Notes: a model not told the origin generated them from the letters alone. Positions 37,193 through 46,790 are shown, counted from the first letter of the stretch. The stretch: DNA of 64,000 nucleotides from Ktedonospora formicarum (GCF_016587355.1 NZ_BNJF01000001.1:4307721-4371720), one strand, 5' to 3'. Program-made: numbers and translations.

Positions 37193-38182
37193 TTATATCC
37201 CCTCGTTATCTGTATCTGCTTCGTCTTCGTCTTCATCTTCGTAGAGAAGTAGATCATCGCGATCACCCCATTTTCCGAGAAAGCGGTAGAAATTGCGTTT
37301 GGAAAGGCGCGCGCGCTCCTCTTCCGAAGAGGTGCCTTCCTCAATTGCTTCGTGCTGTATCAAAGGGAGGTCGAATGTAACACGGGTTTGGAGATCCAGG
37401 TCGCGCATGGCGAAGTTGAAATCGGTATCCATATATTGTTGTGAACGGTAGTGTTCGTCGAAGAGTCCTGCCTGTTTGAGATGCGCGCGCGCAAAGGCCA
37501 GGCAGAGTTGATCAATCACCTCAACCTCTTCGTCCTGACTTTCCTTAAAGTGGCGCAGGTCGGCCGTTACCCAACCCTGGAGACCTGTAATTCCAACCTC
37601 CGGGTCCGCGAGGGTTGCTGCGAGTGGGAGAAAGATGTTGCCTGTCAATTCGATGCTGTTATCAAGGAGCAGAATATAGCGGCCCCGGCATTGCTTCAGC
37701 GCGATATTTCGAGCTTCAGCCGCGCCGAGTTTGTTGGAAGGCGAAATCACATGTAGACGTGATTCAGTAGCACGGCTGGCCTGAGTCCACAAGTCAAGAC
37801 CATCGCGGGAGGCGTTGTCGACCAGCCAGATCTCAATGTTTGTCTCCCCTACGTGTCGTAAGACGCTTTCGATGCAGCGTCGCGTCTGTGCCTGAGTATT
37901 CGCGGCTACGACGATGATGGAGAAATCGCAGGTATCCGCCTCATCGAGGTGGGATGGTACCAGGCGTGTCAGGCGGTATGTTGTGTCATCGATATCCACA
38001 CTGGGGAGAATAACCAGGTGCGCTCCACGAGGGTTATCTTTGACCGCGTAGCCAGCTTCCTCAAGCTGTAATTTTAATTCGTCTGCGCGGTCATATTGAC
38101 CACGTTTGCGAAGCTGATCGCGTTCTTGTGAGAGGGCTAGAATTTCTGGTGGTATGCCATGTCTATGAGGACGAGTAGTCAT
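37193..38182 (-). CDS. GT2 glycosyltransferase with CysRS-tail-like N-terminus
   Basis: 329 residues. Residues about 95-300 are a family 2 glycosyltransferase: FSIIVVAANTQAQTRRCIESV, LVDNASRDG, NKLGAAEARNIAL and LLLDNSIELT, where the DxD-like metal site reads DNS. The N-terminal 60 residues do not belong to GT2. They read like the C-terminal tail of cysteinyl-tRNA synthetase (ALSQERDQLRKRGQYDRADE, LQLEEAGYAVKDNPRG). The C-terminus is a run of Asp and Glu. The sugar substrate is unknown; the mannose-1-phosphate guanylyltransferase gene upstream on the same strand may supply GDP-mannose. Confidence 0.8.
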   Translation of the reverse strand: MTTRPHRHGIPPEILALSQERDQLRKRGQYDRADELKLQLEEAGYAVKDNPRGAHLVILPSVDIDDTTYRLTRLVPSHLDEADTCDFSIIVVAANTQAQTRRCIESVLRHVGETNIEIWLVDNASRDGLDLWTQASRATESRLHVISPSNKLGAAEARNIALKQCRGRYILLLDNSIELTGNIFLPLAATLADPEVGITGLQGWVTADLRHFKESQDEEVEVIDQLCLAFARAHLKQAGLFDEHYRSQQYMDTDFNFAMRDLDLQTRVTFDLPLIQHEAIEEGTSSEEERARLSKRNFYRFLGKWGDRDDLLLYEDEDEDEADTDNEGI

Positions 38183-38351
38183 GTCTATTCTATATCCTTC
38201 CTTGCTACATAATCGCTATCCACAGACTTCCTCTCAACCTGCCAAAGTGGAGTTTAGATGGTTTCTTGGATATTCAGAATAGAGTCTAACATAGCGCAAG
38301 GGAATTGTACATGGATTACGATTTCTCACCCTCTCGGTATCTGCATGCTGT

Positions 38352-38418
38352 AAAAGAGGTCAAAAAGTGTGGATGGGTTTGCCATGAATAAACCCATCCA
38401 CACTTTTTGACCTCTTTT
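38352..38418. repeat. 29-bp perfect-stem hairpin
   Basis: Arms 38352-38380 and 38390-38418 pair perfectly around a 9-base loop. It lies 12 bases after the stop codon of the guanylyltransferase gene. The T-rich outer end could serve as a terminator in the minus direction. Confidence 0.85.
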
Positions 38419-38429
38419 GCTTGAGAGGA

Positions 38430-39512
38430 TTAGGATTGAAGGGGACCTGATTGGCCGGTTTTGCGATGGTGCTCCGCTAATTCGCGTACGCGCTGAACCT
38501 GATTCTTGTGGCAAATGACAGTGAGATCATCCATCTCAACGACGATTACGTCTTCTAATCCAATCGTATAAATGCGGCGTTCGGTATTATTGAATATGAC
38601 AACATTCTGGCTGTCGAAGCCGGTATGGTCACCGACTGCATGCACCCCCTGTTCATCGGCGGGGAAAAGCGCACCATATTGATCCCAGTTGCCAACATCA
38701 CCCCAACCAAGATCAGCGGGAATAACGACCAGATTGCGAGTCTTCTCTAGCACGCCATAGTCAACGGTGATGTTCTCCAGTGTCGGCCATATCTCAGTGA
38801 GTTGTGTTGCTTGTTCCTTAACGTCGGCTTCGGTGATAGCAGTAATTTTTGCCAGGCTGTCGGGGAGATGCTCCTGCATCTCTGCCAGGAAGGTGGATGC
38901 TTTCCAGATAAAAATGCCAGCATTCCACACGTAATGTCCATCACGCAGGTAGGTCTCGGCGGTTTCCCGATTGGGTTTCTCGACGAACTTCTCTGCGCTA
39001 CATGCCTGGTGTCCATGACCCTCGCATACGGTATCTGAGAAGCGGATATAGCCGAAGCCTGTCTCGGGTCGAGTGGGCTTGATACCAATAGTAACCATGC
39101 GCCCTTCTTGCGCCAGATCACAAGCCAGGTGTAACGTTTGGCGGAAGACAGAGACGTTTGAGATGACGTGATCCGCACTAAAGATGCCGAGGATGGCGTC
39201 TGGGTCCTGCTGAGCGATCGTGGCTGCTGCCCAGGCGATAGCGGCGGCAGAGCCGCGCCCCATTGGCTCTTTCAGGACATGATCGGCTGGAACGGTTGGT
39301 AGGTGCTCTTCCACGAGTCCAGCCATATGATTACCTGTAACGACCCATGTCTGCTCTGGTGGCGCGAGCGGTGCGACGCGTAAGAGCGTTTCTTGAATCA
39401 TGCTATTGCCAGTTGGGAGTGGCAAAAATTGCTTTGGGAAGCTCGGCGTGCTAAGTGGCCAGAGACGGGTGCCACTGCCGCCAGCCAGGATAATGGCGTG
39501 AAAATGTTTCAT
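38430..39512 (-). CDS. manC: Mannose-1-phosphate guanylyltransferase
   Basis: 360 residues. It makes GDP-mannose from GTP and mannose 1-phosphate. The nucleotidyltransferase signature AIILAGGSGTRLWPLSTPSFPKQFLPL is at the start, followed by SADHVI, EKFVEKPNRETAE, WNAGIFIWK and the C-terminal VVEMDDLTVICHK. There is no fused isomerase domain, so it is the short bacterial form. The start is placed at 39512; the 54 codons upstream in frame look non-coding. It may feed the GT2 gene downstream. Confidence 0.9.
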   Translation of the reverse strand: MKHFHAIILAGGSGTRLWPLSTPSFPKQFLPLPTGNSMIQETLLRVAPLAPPEQTWVVTGNHMAGLVEEHLPTVPADHVLKEPMGRGSAAAIAWAAATIAQQDPDAILGIFSADHVISNVSVFRQTLHLACDLAQEGRMVTIGIKPTRPETGFGYIRFSDTVCEGHGHQACSAEKFVEKPNRETAETYLRDGHYVWNAGIFIWKASTFLAEMQEHLPDSLAKITAITEADVKEQATQLTEIWPTLENITVDYGVLEKTRNLVVIPADLGWGDVGNWDQYGALFPADEQGVHAVGDHTGFDSQNVVIFNNTERRIYTIGLEDVIVVEMDDLTVICHKNQVQRVRELAEHHRKTGQSGPLQS

Positions 39513-39761
39513 GCTAGAGAGGTCGCCTCCTCGCATTGTTTGTCCTCTATATAAAATACTTCTGTAGACATTCAGTCTCCAAATTGAACACGAATTGATT
39601 GTATCGGTCTCGTTCCCCTCTGTCAAATAGATAGGCTTTTTTCTCTGTAACCTGCTGACATGGCAAGTGGACATGGATGCGGACAGTTTTCTAGCCCTGG
39701 CTGTCAGGTCACAAATTGCCTATAACATATAAATTTTCTATGGACGTGGATCTCTGCCCCA

Positions 39762-39810
39762 AAAAGGATGTGCGTCGCGTGGATCTCTGCCACACAACGC
39801 ACATCCTTTT
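39762..39810. terminator. Terminator of the desaturase gene
   Basis: 14-bp perfect stem (39762-39775 with 39797-39810), with A on the outside of one arm and T on the other, so it can work in both directions. Nearby, CGTGGATCTCTGCC occurs twice (39745 and 39777). The remainder of 39513-39845 shows nothing else. Confidence 0.7.
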
Positions 39811-39845
39811 ATCCGCAAAACGAATTGCAAATATTTGAGAGGGGG

Positions 39846-40760
39846 TTAGAGTCCTATGCCTACTGGTTCGCTTTCGGGGGAGATAGCAGGGGAGGTGGCT
39901 ACTTCGGCTCCTGTCCCTCGGTCGCGCCGTTTCTGCATTTGTTCGGGGCTAATGCGATAGACATCCTTGACGAGGCCAACTTTCTCCATTAGCCAGATCA
40001 GATATCCAGAGCAGTCGAACTGCCACCAGCGTAGGCCGTGGAAGGCTGAGCGTGGGAACGCATGATGGTTATTGTGCCAGCCTTCGCCAAAGCTGAGTAA
40101 GCCAACGAGCCATTCGTTGCGGCTCTCGTCAGTGGTCTCGAAGTCACGACGACCAAAGGTATGGCAGACCGAGTTGACGCTCCAGGTGACATGATGTGTC
40201 AGGAAGATACGTACGAGTCCGCCCCAGAGGAGACCAGACCAGCCACCAATCGCAAATGGGATAACAAGAGACAGTACAACCCAGAGGAAAAATGTATTGC
40301 TAACAAAGACAACTATAGGATCTTTCATAAGATGCTTGCAATACTTTTGGGGATCGGCCATGCGATCCTTAAACATCCAGCCGATATGGGCATGGAAGAA
40401 GCCGTGGACCGGGCTATGGGGATCACCCTCTTTATCTGAACATGAATGATGTTTGATATGTGTTGCGGCCCACTCGAGGGCTGGACCTTCGAGGGCCATG
40501 GAGCCGAGAACCAGGAAGATAAACTTGACAACCGGATGTGGGGAGAAGCTACGGTGGGTAAGCATGCGGTGGTAACCCACCGTAACGCCGAGCGCGACTA
40601 GTGAGTACAGGACGAGCAATAGTGTCAGGTCGGTCGCGTTGATGGCTTTCTGCCAGAGTGTGCTGATAGCGTAGACGGTAGCAGCCAGGGGCCCGACGAC
40701 CGCAACAAGCACAGCGGTCTTGTAGATGAGACTAGTCTTCAAAAATACCTCCAAGGGCAT
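39846..40760 (-). CDS. Acyl-CoA/acyl-lipid fatty acid desaturase
   Basis: About 304 residues with four hydrophobic segments and the three histidine boxes of the membrane di-iron desaturases: HRMLTH, HIKHH and HNNHH. It introduces a double bond, usually at position 9, into acyl chains and so affects membrane fluidity. Start at 40760 is preferred because AGAGAG lies right before it; an in-frame GTG at 40808 would add 16 residues. It is convergent with nothing and stands alone. Confidence 0.88.
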   Translation of the reverse strand: MPLEVFLKTSLIYKTAVLVAVVGPLAATVYAISTLWQKAINATDLTLLLVLYSLVALGVTVGYHRMLTHRSFSPHPVVKFIFLVLGSMALEGPALEWAATHIKHHSCSDKEGDPHSPVHGFFHAHIGWMFKDRMADPQKYCKHLMKDPIVVFVSNTFFLWVVLSLVIPFAIGGWSGLLWGGLVRIFLTHHVTWSVNSVCHTFGRRDFETTDESRNEWLVGLLSFGEGWHNNHHAFPRSAFHGLRWWQFDCSGYLIWLMEKVGLVKDVYRISPEQMQKRRDRGTGAEVATSPAISPESEPVGIGL

Positions 40761-41118
40761 CTCTCTATAATTTCTGGAGTGAGAGAGTGCTAAAAACATT
40801 TCTTCCACTTCTTAAAAGTGGCATTGAATATTTGGAGTGTTTGAGAGTGAGTTTTGTTTCACGAATTTTAAAGCAGGAATTTTGGGACTATTTTCATCTT
40901 ATCAGGGCTACTGGCGAGATCTGTTTGCAGGTACCTCAAGCTAGTGATTCTCTAGTCCTCAAGAAGCAAGCTTATAAGTAGCTTGTCTCATCAGGGTAGT
41001 CAGAAGTGTATGAGTGTGGTATGCTGAACCAACAATACTGTACAATACATAGAGGAACACCGTAGAAGCATTGATTTACGTCTAGCAAATCAAATAATTT
41101 TTTAGAGTTTTAATAACT
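40761..41118. other. Divergent promoter region of desaturase and MurJ genes
   Basis: About 360 bases. It contains CCACTTTTAAGAAGTGG-like dyad symmetry near 40805-40822 and a TACAAT-like -10 near 41040 for the MurJ gene. No gene seen. Confidence 0.4.
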
Positions 41119-43524
41119 GTGGAAAATCAAGGACAGCAACCACCACAACCAGTGCAAGGATCGTCTGGACAGCAGGGGGGGGGATATTATGGGTGGCAGT
41201 ACGATCAAGATAACACTGAGATCGCAGGGCCTAAGCCTCCGGCGGCACCATTGCCACCGGGCGCTTTGAAGCCCTCGTCGCCAGGAGGCCTTCCTCCTTA
41301 TCCACCATCGCAGCCATCAGCATACGCTCCTTATAGCAACCAGAGTCGGCAGAATGAAAATTCTTCTCAACCATATCAGGAATCTTATGCTGATATGGGG
41401 ACGACGTTGAGCTATGGGCAGGGTATGGAGTATCAGTATTTTGATGCCCCTCAACCTTCACAGCCAATTGAGCAGCTGCGCCAGGAGCGTTTGCAGCAGT
41501 TGCGAGAGGAGCGTTTGCGTCGTCAGCAGAGGCGCATGAAAGCCGACGTGACGACAATTATTCCCTGGCGTACTGGTAATAAGCCAGGGAAGCCAACGCC
41601 GCCGCCGTTGGCGGGTGGTGGGCCATCACTATTCAAGCCAGGGCCACCTTCGGGTGTTGGTGGGCCTTCCGCGCCGCCAACGCAAGCCGGGTCTGTCGCG
41701 CCCGCACGTTCGCCTTTAGGCCTGCCTGGAAGAGAAGCCGCGGTGCCCAGAAGTGGACTATTGGGCATTTCGCAAAAACTCAAATCTGCGGCAGCTCCCG
41801 CGCAAGATACAGGCATGATTCAAAAGGCTGCCATTGGTCGCGCGACCATGATCCTGACCCTGGCTTTTGTGGGCAGTCGTGTTCTGGGACTATTGCGCAC
41901 CTCGATGTTCGCGTTTGTCTTTGGAGCCAGTAACGTTTCGGACGCCTATCTTCAGGCATTTCTTATTCCCGATCTTATCTTTAATGTTGTCGCCGGAGGG
42001 GCGCTGAGTTCGGCCTTTATTCCTGTCTTCACAAAGCACATGGTGGCGGAGAACGATGAGAAGACGGCCTGGCACGTTGCCAGTTCGGCGCTGAATCTGG
42101 CTGTGGCTATAATGGTGCTTCTGGCGGGCCTGGCTATCCTCTTCGCCCCCTGGCTGGTACCATTGTATAACAAGGGCGATGCGTCCCAACTGGCGCTGAT
42201 TACCTCGTTGACGCGCGTCATGCTCTTACAGTCAATTGTGCTGGGCGCGGGCGTCATTACGAACTCGGTCCTGAACGCGCGACAGAACTTCCGCGCCCCC
42301 GCGATTGGCACCCTGCTCTACAATGTAGGTTTGATCGCGGGCCTCATTCCGGGCTTGCTGCTGGCGTTTATCGGCAAGCGGAATGATGGTGTTGCCATCT
42401 ATAGCGCAACCTGGGGTGTGGTCATTGGTGCGCTTTTACAGGTTGCCATTCAGATACCCGCCATCTTCAAAGTTGGGATGAAGTATTCGTATAAAGCCTT
42501 TGACTGGAAGCATCCCAGTATCATCCAGATTGGTCGTCAGATGGTGCCGCGTATCGTCAACGCATCCATGCTCAGTTTCACGACCTTTGTGGATCGCAGC
42601 CTGATCGGTTTGCTGGCTGTTGGTGTGGTTGTGGGAACGAAAGGTACTGATGGGTTGATCTCACTGTATTATCAATCGATGCAGTTGATGTTGTTACCAT
42701 TAGGTGTCTTTGGTATGTCGGTGGCGACAGCGGCCTTCCCAACGCTAGCTGAGAATTTTGTCAAGGGACGTCTGGACCGGGTACGTAACACGATCACGGA
42801 AACATTACGCGGCATCCTCTACATGTCGATCCCTTCAAGTGTAGGCCTGATCGTCATTGGCTTTCCTATCATTCAGGTTCTCTTGCAACATGGTCGTTTC
42901 GACCTGAGCGCCGCGCAATCCATGACGGTGCCACTGGCTTTCTTCGCCTTTGGTCTGGCAGGTTTGGCGGCGGTTGAGATCCTTACACGCTCGTTCTATG
43001 CGCTACGGGATAGCAAGACGCCAGTTATTGTGAGTATTGGGCAGTTTATCTTCAAGATCGCGCTGGCCCTGTTGCTGATAAATGTTGCCGTCGGGATCGG
43101 TGGCGGCTCATCGTGGGGCCTGGGTGTCCTGGCCTTCTCAACGTCATTCGCGGGTCTATTGGAGGCTGTTATCCTGTTCTGGCTGCTCCACCAGCGTCTC
43201 GGAGGCTTTAAGCTGCGAGAACTGGGTATGTTCGTGGGTAAGGTGGCCCTTGCCTCACTTGCAATGGGCCTGGCTTTGTTACTAGTGAACCTGGCGCTCG
43301 ATTTCTTGTTGCGCTCGCTGGGACATGTGGGCTTCTTAAGCTGGCTGGATACTACTTCGACACCTTCGCTCGGCTTAGCGGGCACGATCGTCGCTGTCGT
43401 CAAACTCGGGCTCTTCGGCTTCATCGCGCTCTTCGTTTATGTGCGAGCCGGGCGTATGTTAGGAATCGAGGAACTTGGTCCTGTACGGCGTGTTCTAGAT
43501 CGCTTGAAGCTATCCTGGATCTAG
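41119..43524 (+). CDS. murJ: Lipid II flippase MurJ with long disordered N-terminal tail
   Basis: 801 residues, compared with about 520 for usual MurJ. From about residue 240 it is a full MviN/MurJ core with about 14 hydrophobic segments: GRATMILTLAFVGSRVLGLLR, FGASNVSDAYLQAFLIPD, GGALSSAFIPVF, and later LGVFGMSVATAAFPTLAE. It moves lipid II across the membrane for peptidoglycan synthesis. The first 235 residues are cytoplasmic, rich in Pro, Gln, Gly and Tyr, with a basic RLQQLREERLRRQQRRM patch and several Thr (ADVTTIIPW). GTG start. The tail is a possible docking or phosphorylation region. Confidence 0.93.
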   Translation: MENQGQQPPQPVQGSSGQQGGGYYGWQYDQDNTEIAGPKPPAAPLPPGALKPSSPGGLPPYPPSQPSAYAPYSNQSRQNENSSQPYQESYADMGTTLSYGQGMEYQYFDAPQPSQPIEQLRQERLQQLREERLRRQQRRMKADVTTIIPWRTGNKPGKPTPPPLAGGGPSLFKPGPPSGVGGPSAPPTQAGSVAPARSPLGLPGREAAVPRSGLLGISQKLKSAAAPAQDTGMIQKAAIGRATMILTLAFVGSRVLGLLRTSMFAFVFGASNVSDAYLQAFLIPDLIFNVVAGGALSSAFIPVFTKHMVAENDEKTAWHVASSALNLAVAIMVLLAGLAILFAPWLVPLYNKGDASQLALITSLTRVMLLQSIVLGAGVITNSVLNARQNFRAPAIGTLLYNVGLIAGLIPGLLLAFIGKRNDGVAIYSATWGVVIGALLQVAIQIPAIFKVGMKYSYKAFDWKHPSIIQIGRQMVPRIVNASMLSFTTFVDRSLIGLLAVGVVVGTKGTDGLISLYYQSMQLMLLPLGVFGMSVATAAFPTLAENFVKGRLDRVRNTITETLRGILYMSIPSSVGLIVIGFPIIQVLLQHGRFDLSAAQSMTVPLAFFAFGLAGLAAVEILTRSFYALRDSKTPVIVSIGQFIFKIALALLLINVAVGIGGGSSWGLGVLAFSTSFAGLLEAVILFWLLHQRLGGFKLRELGMFVGKVALASLAMGLALLLVNLALDFLLRSLGHVGFLSWLDTTSTPSLGLAGTIVAVVKLGLFGFIALFVYVRAGRMLGIEELGPVRRVLDRLKLSWI

Positions 43525-43594
43525 CGTATTCATGATGTGAATAAGGCCTGAAACGGCAAATTTGAACGTGGATCAGACTTGCCGCTTCGGGAGT

Positions 43595-43629
43595 CAGTGA
43601 GAGGGTCGCCTGTCGCGGCCCTCTCACTG
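43595..43629. terminator. Hairpin between MurJ and homoserine dehydrogenase genes
   Basis: CAGTGAGAGGG (43595-43605) pairs with CCCTCTCACTG (43619-43629), with extra pairing inside the loop. It lies just ahead of the hom ribosome site, so it may be a leader element as much as a MurJ terminator. Confidence 0.55.
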
Positions 43630-43647
43630 CTATATAAAGGGGGAACC

Positions 43648-44679
43648 ATGAGAAGGTTGCATGTGTCGCTTGTCGGATTTGGTGCGGTAGGTCAAGGACT
43701 TGCTCGCCTATTATTGACGCAACGTGAGCGTTTACAGCGAGAGTATGATCTCGATATACGGCTGGTCAGCGTGGCGAACTCGCGGCATGGTTGTATCTTT
43801 GCGGAAGAGGGGTTGGATATCGCTGAATTGCTCGCACTAGCGTCGCAGCAAAAAGCGTTGACTGAGGCCGCGCATACACAGCGCTGGGATAGTGCTCTGG
43901 AAGGTATCAGGGCGATAAAAGCGGATGTAATGGTTGAAGCGACCCTGACCAACCTGCGCGACGCCGAACCTGGCCTTTGCCACATTCGTACAGCTCTTGA
44001 ACGGGGTATGCATGTAGTAACTGCTAACAAAGGACCTATTGCTCTGGCGGCGCGTGAACTCCTTCAAATCGCGCGTACGCAAGGCGTGCAGTTACGCATG
44101 GAGGCAACCGTGATGGCAGGCACCCCTGTATTGAGCACGGCTTTTGAGGGGATGGCAGGCACACGGATCACGGCGGCGAGGGGGATCTTCAATGGCACAA
44201 CGAATTATATCTTGAGTGCTATGGCCGAAGGGCGAGAGTATGCCGAGGTTCTAGCTGACGCACAGGCGCTTGGGTATGCTGAGGCGGACCCTACAGCGGA
44301 TGTGGAGGGATATGATGCTCTCGCCAAGGCTATGATTCTCTCAGCTTTGCTCTTTGAGCAGCCTCTTACCGTGGAGCAGGTCACCCGTACAGGTATTACA
44401 GGTGTATCCAGGGAACAGGTCGCGCAGGCCAGTGAGGAAGGAAAGCGCATCAAGCTCATTGCTTCGGTGCGCCGCCATGAGAGCGGGAAGGTTGAGGCGA
44501 GTGTGGAGCCTGTCGCGTTGCCATTGAGTGATGCTCTGGCGCATGTTAATGGAGCCATGAATGCGATCACCTTCGAATCTGAAGCGCTTGCTAAGGTGAC
44601 GGTAATTGGCCCAGGCGCGGGCGGTATCGAGACAGGCCAGGGTTTACTGACCGATATTCTAGCTATCGCTCGCTCATAA
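43648..44679 (+). CDS. hom: Homoserine dehydrogenase
   Basis: 343 residues. It reduces aspartate semialdehyde to homoserine, the branch to threonine and methionine. The NAD(P) motif VSLVGFGAVGQGL opens the protein, followed by VTANKGPIAL, FNGTTNYILSAM and the catalytic stretch GYAEADPTADVEGYDALAK. No C-terminal ACT domain, so it is the short form without the usual threonine feedback domain. Start at 43648 after AAAGGGGGAACC. No other threonine or methionine gene is nearby. Confidence 0.95.
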   Translation: MRRLHVSLVGFGAVGQGLARLLLTQRERLQREYDLDIRLVSVANSRHGCIFAEEGLDIAELLALASQQKALTEAAHTQRWDSALEGIRAIKADVMVEATLTNLRDAEPGLCHIRTALERGMHVVTANKGPIALAARELLQIARTQGVQLRMEATVMAGTPVLSTAFEGMAGTRITAARGIFNGTTNYILSAMAEGREYAEVLADAQALGYAEADPTADVEGYDALAKAMILSALLFEQPLTVEQVTRTGITGVSREQVAQASEEGKRIKLIASVRRHESGKVEASVEPVALPLSDALAHVNGAMNAITFESEALAKVTVIGPGAGGIETGQGLLTDILAIARS

Positions 44680-44695
44680 TAGGACGATAACAGGT

Positions 44696-44729
44696 AGAAG
44701 GCTGGCAGTATGAGCATTGCCAGCCTTCT
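44696..44729. terminator. Terminator of hom
   Basis: 12-bp perfect stem (44696-44707 with 44718-44729), 10-base loop, followed by GCTATTT. It can also serve the convergent ferritin-like gene. Confidence 0.75.
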
Positions 44730-44757
44730 GCTATTTAATGAATGTCTAATGCCGGGA

Positions 44758-45081
44758 TTATTCTAACTCCTCAACTGCTTCTTCGCCTTTCTCCGCGTTC
44801 TCGATAATGTTGCCATCTTTGAAGAGAATATTTTTGGCAGCGATGCGCCATTTGGGGACGCGGCGTAAGAGGAATTCCAGATCCATGCTGAAGTGGAGAA
44901 ACTCTTCCTCCTGTGCGTGTTGCATGATCTGGCGAGCTTCTTCGTCACTCTCTATTGAGACTCGTTGTTGGTACCAGTTGATGGCTTCGCATTCTTCCTG
45001 AAGGGAGGCAATAACGCGGGCGAAGGTCCGTGTCTCCTGCGAGAGCTCCTGCGCGGGTTCATGGTATTGATTGAAACCCAT
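44758..45081 (-). CDS. Encapsulated-ferritin-like (EncFtn) protein
   Basis: 107 residues that follow the EncFtn pattern known from Rhodospirillum rubrum: YHEP near the N-terminus, EEC.AINWYQQR on the first helix and EEEFLHFSMDLEFL on the second. The residues that match the known ferroxidase site are Glu30, Trp36, Glu60 and His63. Such proteins form decamers that oxidise iron inside encapsulin shells. No encapsulin gene lies in this window, and the C-terminus (acidic, ending EAVEELE) does not show the usual GSL-type targeting peptide. A strong ribosome site (GAAAGGACC) precedes the ATG. Confidence 0.82.
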   Translation of the reverse strand: MGFNQYHEPAQELSQETRTFARVIASLQEECEAINWYQQRVSIESDEEARQIMQHAQEEEFLHFSMDLEFLLRRVPKWRIAAKNILFKDGNIIENAEKGEEAVEELE

Positions 45082-45150
45082 GAAGTGGTCCTTTCATATT
45101 CGAGCTAGTGGCTGCCTTAATATATACACCTTCCCGCGCGAGAGATCGTT

Positions 45151-46550
45151 TCATTTATCCGTGGTGAGCTCTTTCATGCCTGGGAGTTCGAAGCGCATGC
45201 GCACATTTCCAAAGGTGATCCAATCGCCATGTTGAAGTAGCTCCGCTTTGAGTGGAGCGAGTACCAGTTCTCCCAGGCGAGTCTTGTTGTGGCTCTTAAC
45301 GTCCTCGATATAGAAGAAAGTTTCCTCGAAGCGAATCCGTGCGTGCTGACGAGAAATAGTCTTATTAGGATCGAAGGAACTGAGGTCAATGTCGGGGGCG
45401 TAGCCACGCTTGGGATCTGAGCGCCCGATAGTCACATTTTTCTGCTTTATTGGGAGGCGTTCGATGAGTTTGCCGTCCTTTTCATAGCGCAGATAAGCGT
45501 AAATACCTGGTTGAGCGGCAAGGGCCTGAACGGCTGGCAGTGGTAGAGAGTTTGCCAGCATTTCCCGGTGTTGTGGAGTGACTTGGCGCGATATTTGGTT
45601 TTGGAGTGCGATCTCATTGGTCAGATCAGTACTAGGACGGTCCAGCTCGGCCTCACGCAGAGTCTCCTCATATTCGACAGGGTTGATAGTGGGAGGAAGC
45701 TCAATGCTTTGCAGGGCCGTGAGAAAGGCATTCACTGTAGCGAAACGGCGTCCGGGTTCCTTGGCGAGTGCGCTATCAACAATCGCTTGCAGCTCATCAG
45801 GAACGTCGTGTACATATTGCTTCATACGCGGAATGATGGCCGCGCTATGCATTACTCCTGTTTCAGCTGGGTTGTGACCAACGAAGGGAACACGACCCGT
45901 AATGAGTTCAAAAAGCAGGATACCTAGCTGGTAGATATCGCTCCAGGGACCAATAGGCTGATTATTAATGTGTTCAGGGAGGCGTAGCGCAGGTCGAGTG
46001 CTGCCAGTTCGTCTACGGGCTGTGGTGTGTTTCCGCTGTCAATAGATTGGAGGAGTATTCGCAGGCCAATATCGTCGAGTTGAACGCGATCGGTGATCTG
46101 GGTGTTGCCTATGAGCGTCTCGACTGTCACAAGTTGGGGGCGCAAATCGAGTGAGGTCATATGGGCCTCGTGTAGTACCTTAACGCCAAAGGCAAGCTGA
46201 CAGATGAAGTCAACCGCGCGGTGTAAGTCGACATTTTCGTTATCCATGGCATGTCGTAAAGTCACTCCACGCGGCGGATCTGTGGCAATAAAGATTTTAT
46301 CACCATCCATACCCCAATCGTGGACACGAAGAAGGTGAGGTGAGGAGACCGCGCGCCTCTGGGTCAGAGGTTGCAAGAGTTGTTTGAGGTGTGGCGCAGG
46401 GATTGCAGGTAAGTTGTGAATAACATACAGTCCTACCACGTCGTTTGTGTTGCGATTGTAGGCGGTACAGGTAGTGATCCTGCTCCCATTGTTGAGAATC
46501 TGTCCTGTGCGGTAGACTCCGCCGATAAGTCGCGTGTCTCGTTGTGACAT
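45151..46550 (-). pseudogene. Pseudokinase-FHA fusion protein, one frameshift
   Basis: Read through one frame break it is about 466 residues. The N-terminal 280 residues are a Ser/Thr-kinase fold lacking key residues: the VAIK lysine is absent (GLYVI), the HRD motif reads SLDLRP, its Asn is gone, and DFG reads DIG. The ASPEH...WSDIYQLGILLFELITG part lies after the break. The C-terminal 100 residues are an FHA domain (TIGRSDP, SRQHARI, SHNKTRLGE, HGDWITFG) that would bind phosphothreonine. The break is at the G3 run at 45977-45979 (plus strand), where one more base restores the frame. Start at 46550 after GGAGGGG. The frames are otherwise open, so it may be functional if the break is an artefact. 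Confidence 0.82.
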
Positions 46551-46759
46551 GCCTGCCCCTCCAGTCGAAGATGTGTACACGCTGAAAGTATATACTAGCA
46601 GTCCAGTCTTGTACAGGCGGAGCCAAATCTATCCAGGTGGTGGAATTGGCCTATTGCGTGGATCTAGATGATGTCTTCTGAAGGATTGAGGCTCTTATAC
46701 ATAGGCGCAGAGCTTCAGCCTGTGTGGGGCTTATCGAGAAGTGGAAATAGAGGTTTTGT

Positions 46760-46790
46760 CCCAAGCAGAAGGAATATCCTTCTGCTTGGG
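46760..46790 (-). terminator. Terminator of the LCP gene
   Basis: 14-bp perfect stem with an ATA loop, 13 bases after the stop codon; the minus-strand tail is GACAAAACC. Confidence 0.65.

Noticed and set aside
38430..39674. 414-codon version of the guanylyltransferase
   Set aside because: The extra N-terminal residues show no similarity to the family, and the conserved domain starts right at the ATG at 39512.
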